Shown in pieces: positions 62,900 to 64,000 of a DNA stretch of 64,000 nucleotides; the first letter of the stretch is position 1, and each line of letters starts with the position of its first letter. Below the pieces are notes generated by a model. It saw nothing but the letters and a program-made list of their open reading frames with translations, made no database searches and was not told the origin of the DNA. This stretch comes from Synchiropus splendidus. Taxonomy: Eukaryota > Chordata > Actinopteri > Syngnathiformes > Callionymidae. The translations under genes were made by a program, and so were the position numbers. Where the stretch lies: positions 11,097,501-11,161,500 of the forward strand of contig NC_071347.1 in assembly GCF_027744825.2 (NCBI RefSeq), given 5' to 3'.

Positions 62900-63588
62900 A
62901 TGTGCCATCGACTGGACGATGTGATGAAACTCTGTTGCGAGCTCTCGGCCCATCAGCAAATCCAGACGACAGTGAAGGGGTCGGGCAAGGGTGCAGCAGC
63001 CGCCGGGGGTCTCGCCTTCGCTGGAGGCCTGGTCGGGGGGCCTCTCGGGATTGCAGTGGGTAAGTAGAGCTTCATGCAGGTTGTGTAAGTCCTTTGAATT
63101 ATCAAGCAAAGCTGACTAGTTTGTGACTCAAAATATTTGGATGCATTCTGCTTTACCGATTCAAAACTATTTGCAACATTACTTCATATTGCTTCAATAA
63201 TAATCGAATAGATTATTCATGTAAACCACAGTAATGCAAGACATTATGTGACCACCTTCCTTTACACGCGATGGTGAGGAAACAGCAAAAGAACTGCCAA
63301 TGAAGACAGTCTTTCTCTCTAGGTGGCGCTGTCGGGGGCCTCCTTGGCTGCTGGTTGACGAGTGGACAGTTCAAACCCTTACCGCAGGTCATCATGGAAC
63401 TCACTCCACAACAACAACAGAAGCTTTATAACGATCTTGTTGCTGTCCTCGGGGATGTTCAGTGGACTGATATCGCCCAGCTGACGGCGCTGGTCATGAG
63501 CAACAGCAGCTTGAAGCAGCAGCTGACCGCAGCCCTTCTTGGCTACGTGACCAAGGAGCTTCAAGCCGAGGTGCAGTATGTGGACTAA
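62900..63588 (+). CDS. c19orf12: C19orf12 homologue, glycine-zipper membrane protein (2 coding exons)
   Basis: Exons are 62900-63059 and 63323-63588. The donor is GTG G|GTAAGT and the acceptor CTCTCTAG|GTGGC, giving 141 residues. Human C19orf12 (mutated in the iron-accumulation disorder MPAN) is a small protein of mitochondria, ER and their contacts. The sequence shows a long Gly/Ala-rich hydrophobic hairpin at about residues 27-66 ([19 protein letters not shown], then [11 protein letters not shown]). It also has [14 protein letters not shown] (67-80), [12 protein letters not shown] (101-112) and the C-terminal [14 protein letters not shown]. These match the human protein closely. ATG 62900 is the only in-frame ATG of its exon, and the protein matches the short human isoform in length. 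Its 5' end faces uri1. Confidence 0.95.
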
Positions 63589-64000
63589 TGTGGGACATGT
63601 CCACGCAACTGACATGGACGGGAGAACAGCACAGGTGTCCTGTAACACCGTTTTTAGAGTTTGAATGCGGCAGCTTTTTGAAAAAAATCTGTGCCATGAT
63701 AGTAGTATAATTTGATGTTGCCTTAACAGAGTGAATTTTTTTTTTTTAAATAAGGCATAGGAAGTGAAATGGGCAAGCCGAATTCAAAGGCACCCGATCT
63801 TTGACAATGTCCTCTAGTTAATCAATATGTCATTTTCTTCCATAACTCAACAGTGATGACTATTTGTTTGAAATAGATTGTTACTTAAAGTCACATAGAG
63901 TATGTGTTGCAACCAGTGGTTCTTTACAACACGATACATTTGTCACCACTCTATTAAGCATCATCTATGTATGATTTTGAAAATGAAGTGATGAATTTGA

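Overview
This is a window of vertebrate nuclear DNA, almost certainly from a ray-finned (teleost) fish. The genes are split by GT-AG introns, coding density is very low, and the gaps hold teleost-type MITEs, SINE/LINE tails and long microsatellite arrays. Three genes can be read exon by exon: a ZNF536-like zinc-finger gene (minus strand, 4216-30920), URI1 (minus strand, 55369-61246) and the C19orf12 homologue (plus strand, 62900-63588). The same genes are neighbours in human 19q12 with the same relative orientations, so this is a conserved-synteny block. Cyclin E1, which lies between C19orf12 and URI1 in human, is not visible here.

Layout. 1-4048: non-coding DNA downstream of the zinc-finger gene, with an intronless decayed coding-like stretch (about 843-1794, plus strand) abutted by a MITE-like repeat. 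4049-31092: the zinc-finger gene, with three coding exons joined in one frame (853 codons) and two introns of about 12.5 and 11.6 kb. Intron 2 carries a roughly 2.8 kb minisatellite built on TGAG. Intron 1 carries a 447 bp inverted-repeat element. 31093-55148: about 24 kb without a recognisable coding exon. It probably contains the 5' untranslated part and regulatory DNA of the zinc-finger gene (one candidate first exon near 50.3-50.6 kb). It also holds an ATCC minisatellite, a CA array, retrotransposon tails, MITEs and several stretches that look like conserved non-coding elements. 55149-61246: URI1, 11 coding exons, 489 codons, complete. 61247-62899: divergent promoter region with E-box, ETS-like and NRF-1-like motifs. 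62900-63588: C19orf12 homologue, two coding exons, 141 codons.

The three genes do not form a pathway. The zinc-finger protein is a predicted nuclear repressor with a CtBP-type PLDLS motif. URI1 is a prefoldin-like scaffold of the R2TP/RPB5 system. C19orf12 is a small glycine-zipper membrane protein of mitochondria/ER. I found no new biological system. The best leads are the shortened architecture of the zinc-finger gene, the decayed coding stretch at 0.8-1.8 kb, and the missing cyclin E1. Comparisons with human proteins are from memory, not from a search.
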